Positions 63,664 to 64,000 of a stretch of DNA of 64,000 nt are shown piece by piece (positions within the stretch are counted from its first letter, which is position 1; each line of letters starts with the position of its first letter). This DNA is from Nostoc sp. UHCC 0870 (lineage in GTDB: Bacteria; Cyanobacteriota; Cyanobacteriia; Cyanobacteriales; Nostocaceae): the NCBI RefSeq assembly GCF_022063185.1, contig NZ_CP091913.1:2915501-2979500 (forward strand). The letters run 5' to 3'. The notes under the pieces were generated by a model. The model saw only the letters and a program-made list of their open reading frames with translations, was not told the DNA's origin and ran no database searches. Made by a program: the position numbers and the translations under genes.

Positions 63664-64000
63664 TTAATAGACTGTTTTGAGAGGAATCTTAATAGTGAAT
63701 TCACTACCTTCTCCAAGTGCAGAGTTGATTTCTATGATGCCGTTATGCTTCTCAATGATAATTTGACGAGCGATCGCTAGACCTAATCCTGTTCCCTTAC
63801 CAACTTCCTTCGTCGTAAACAAACGCTCAAAAACCTTGTGCTGTGTTGCTTGTGTCATACCAACACCGTTGTCTTGAATCCTAATCACTCCAAACTTTTG
63901 ACAAGAAGACAACTCTGTCAAAACTTTGATGCAGTTAGGATGGCACTGAATTTCTTGAAAGCTTTTTCCTTGACTAGATTCCTCTAAAGCATCAATCGCG
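63664..64000 (-). CDS. Sensor histidine kinase, C-terminal part (cut by window edge)
   Basis: The frame is open to base 64000, giving the last 111 residues of a larger kinase. The N box end is AIDALEESSQGKSFQEI, the G1 box IQDNGVGM (Asp and Gly residues for ATP), the F box KVFERLFTTKEVG and the G2 box KGTGLGLAIARQII. It ends SEFTIKIPLKTVY. It resembles NtrB/HisKA-type kinases with FTTK in the F box. No part of the sensor or of the phosphorylated His is in view. Confidence 0.88.
   Translation of the reverse strand, partial: AIDALEESSQGKSFQEIQCHPNCIKVLTELSSCQKFGVIRIQDNGVGMTQATQHKVFERLFTTKEVGKGTGLGLAIARQIIIEKHNGIIEINSALGEGSEFTIKIPLKTVY

Noticed and set aside
1..64000. tRNA, rRNA and other structural RNA genes
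   Set aside because: I scanned the intergenic stretches by eye and found no cloverleaf or rRNA signature. A covariance-model search would be needed to exclude small RNAs.

Overview
This window comes from a filamentous, heterocyst-type cyanobacterium of the Nostoc/Anabaena group. The signs are psbO, a cyanobacterial NDH-1 subunit (ndhD), an FtsZ with a long N-terminal arm and a DIPDFLQ tail, many HIP1-type GCGATCGC sites, XisH/XisI genes, Uma2 and Rpn/DUF2887 nuclease genes, PEP-CTERM and haemagglutinin-like surface proteins, and many short tandem repeats (TGAGTAA, TGTCCCC and GGGTGTA types) between genes. Names are assigned from motifs and family knowledge only; no database search was possible.

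Layout. 1-10.4 kb is a surface and signalling region: the 3' end of an RTX-repeat protein, two tandem secreted paralogues with PEP-CTERM-like tails, a two-partner-secretion haemagglutinin-like exoprotein, an Rpn/DUF2887 nuclease, a CHAT-CHASE2 membrane protein and a DUF928 protein. 10.5-14.8 kb holds small stress or hypothetical genes, a HAD phosphatase and a NagB-type deaminase. 15.0-15.56 kb is an 8-repeat CRISPR array with no cas genes in view. 17-20.5 kb carries thrB, a coiled-coil gene and ndhD. 21.6-24.3 kb carries an overlapping xisH-xisI pair next to a 642-residue protein with a degenerate HsdR-N-like domain. 24.5-26.4 kb carries purQ, purS and a divergent Fur-family regulator (probably Zur/FurB).

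27.6-32.6 kb is the most unusual part: four same-strand genes, two SPFH/band-7-like coiled-coil paralogues, a 738-residue degenerate P-loop/HEAT-like protein and a 139-residue helical protein. Three of the four carry the same short Gly/Asp-rich tag (type YVGGNxxFxGDVxGRD). I regard this as a candidate undescribed multi-protein, conflict-like system. A classical NfeD-stomatin pair lies directly upstream. 34.7-43 kb is mostly housekeeping (RNase PH, adenylate kinase, dCTP deaminase, bifunctional PRODH/P5CDH), with a CobA-like protein lacking its P-loop and a sensor kinase that looks truncated at its N-terminus.

43-47.2 kb has a methyltransferase, an HD-type phosphohydrolase followed by a broken partial duplicate of itself, a Uma2 nuclease, a TPR gene remnant and a decayed IS630-type transposase. 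47.3-55.5 kb has psbO, then a 1661-residue STAND NTPase with 14 WD40 repeats paired with an AAA-type ATPase gene. 55.8-64 kb holds ftsQ and ftsZ, the grxC-gshB pair, a canonical PEP-CTERM protein, hflX (apparently without a standard start codon at its conserved N-terminus) and the 3' end of a histidine kinase that runs off the window.
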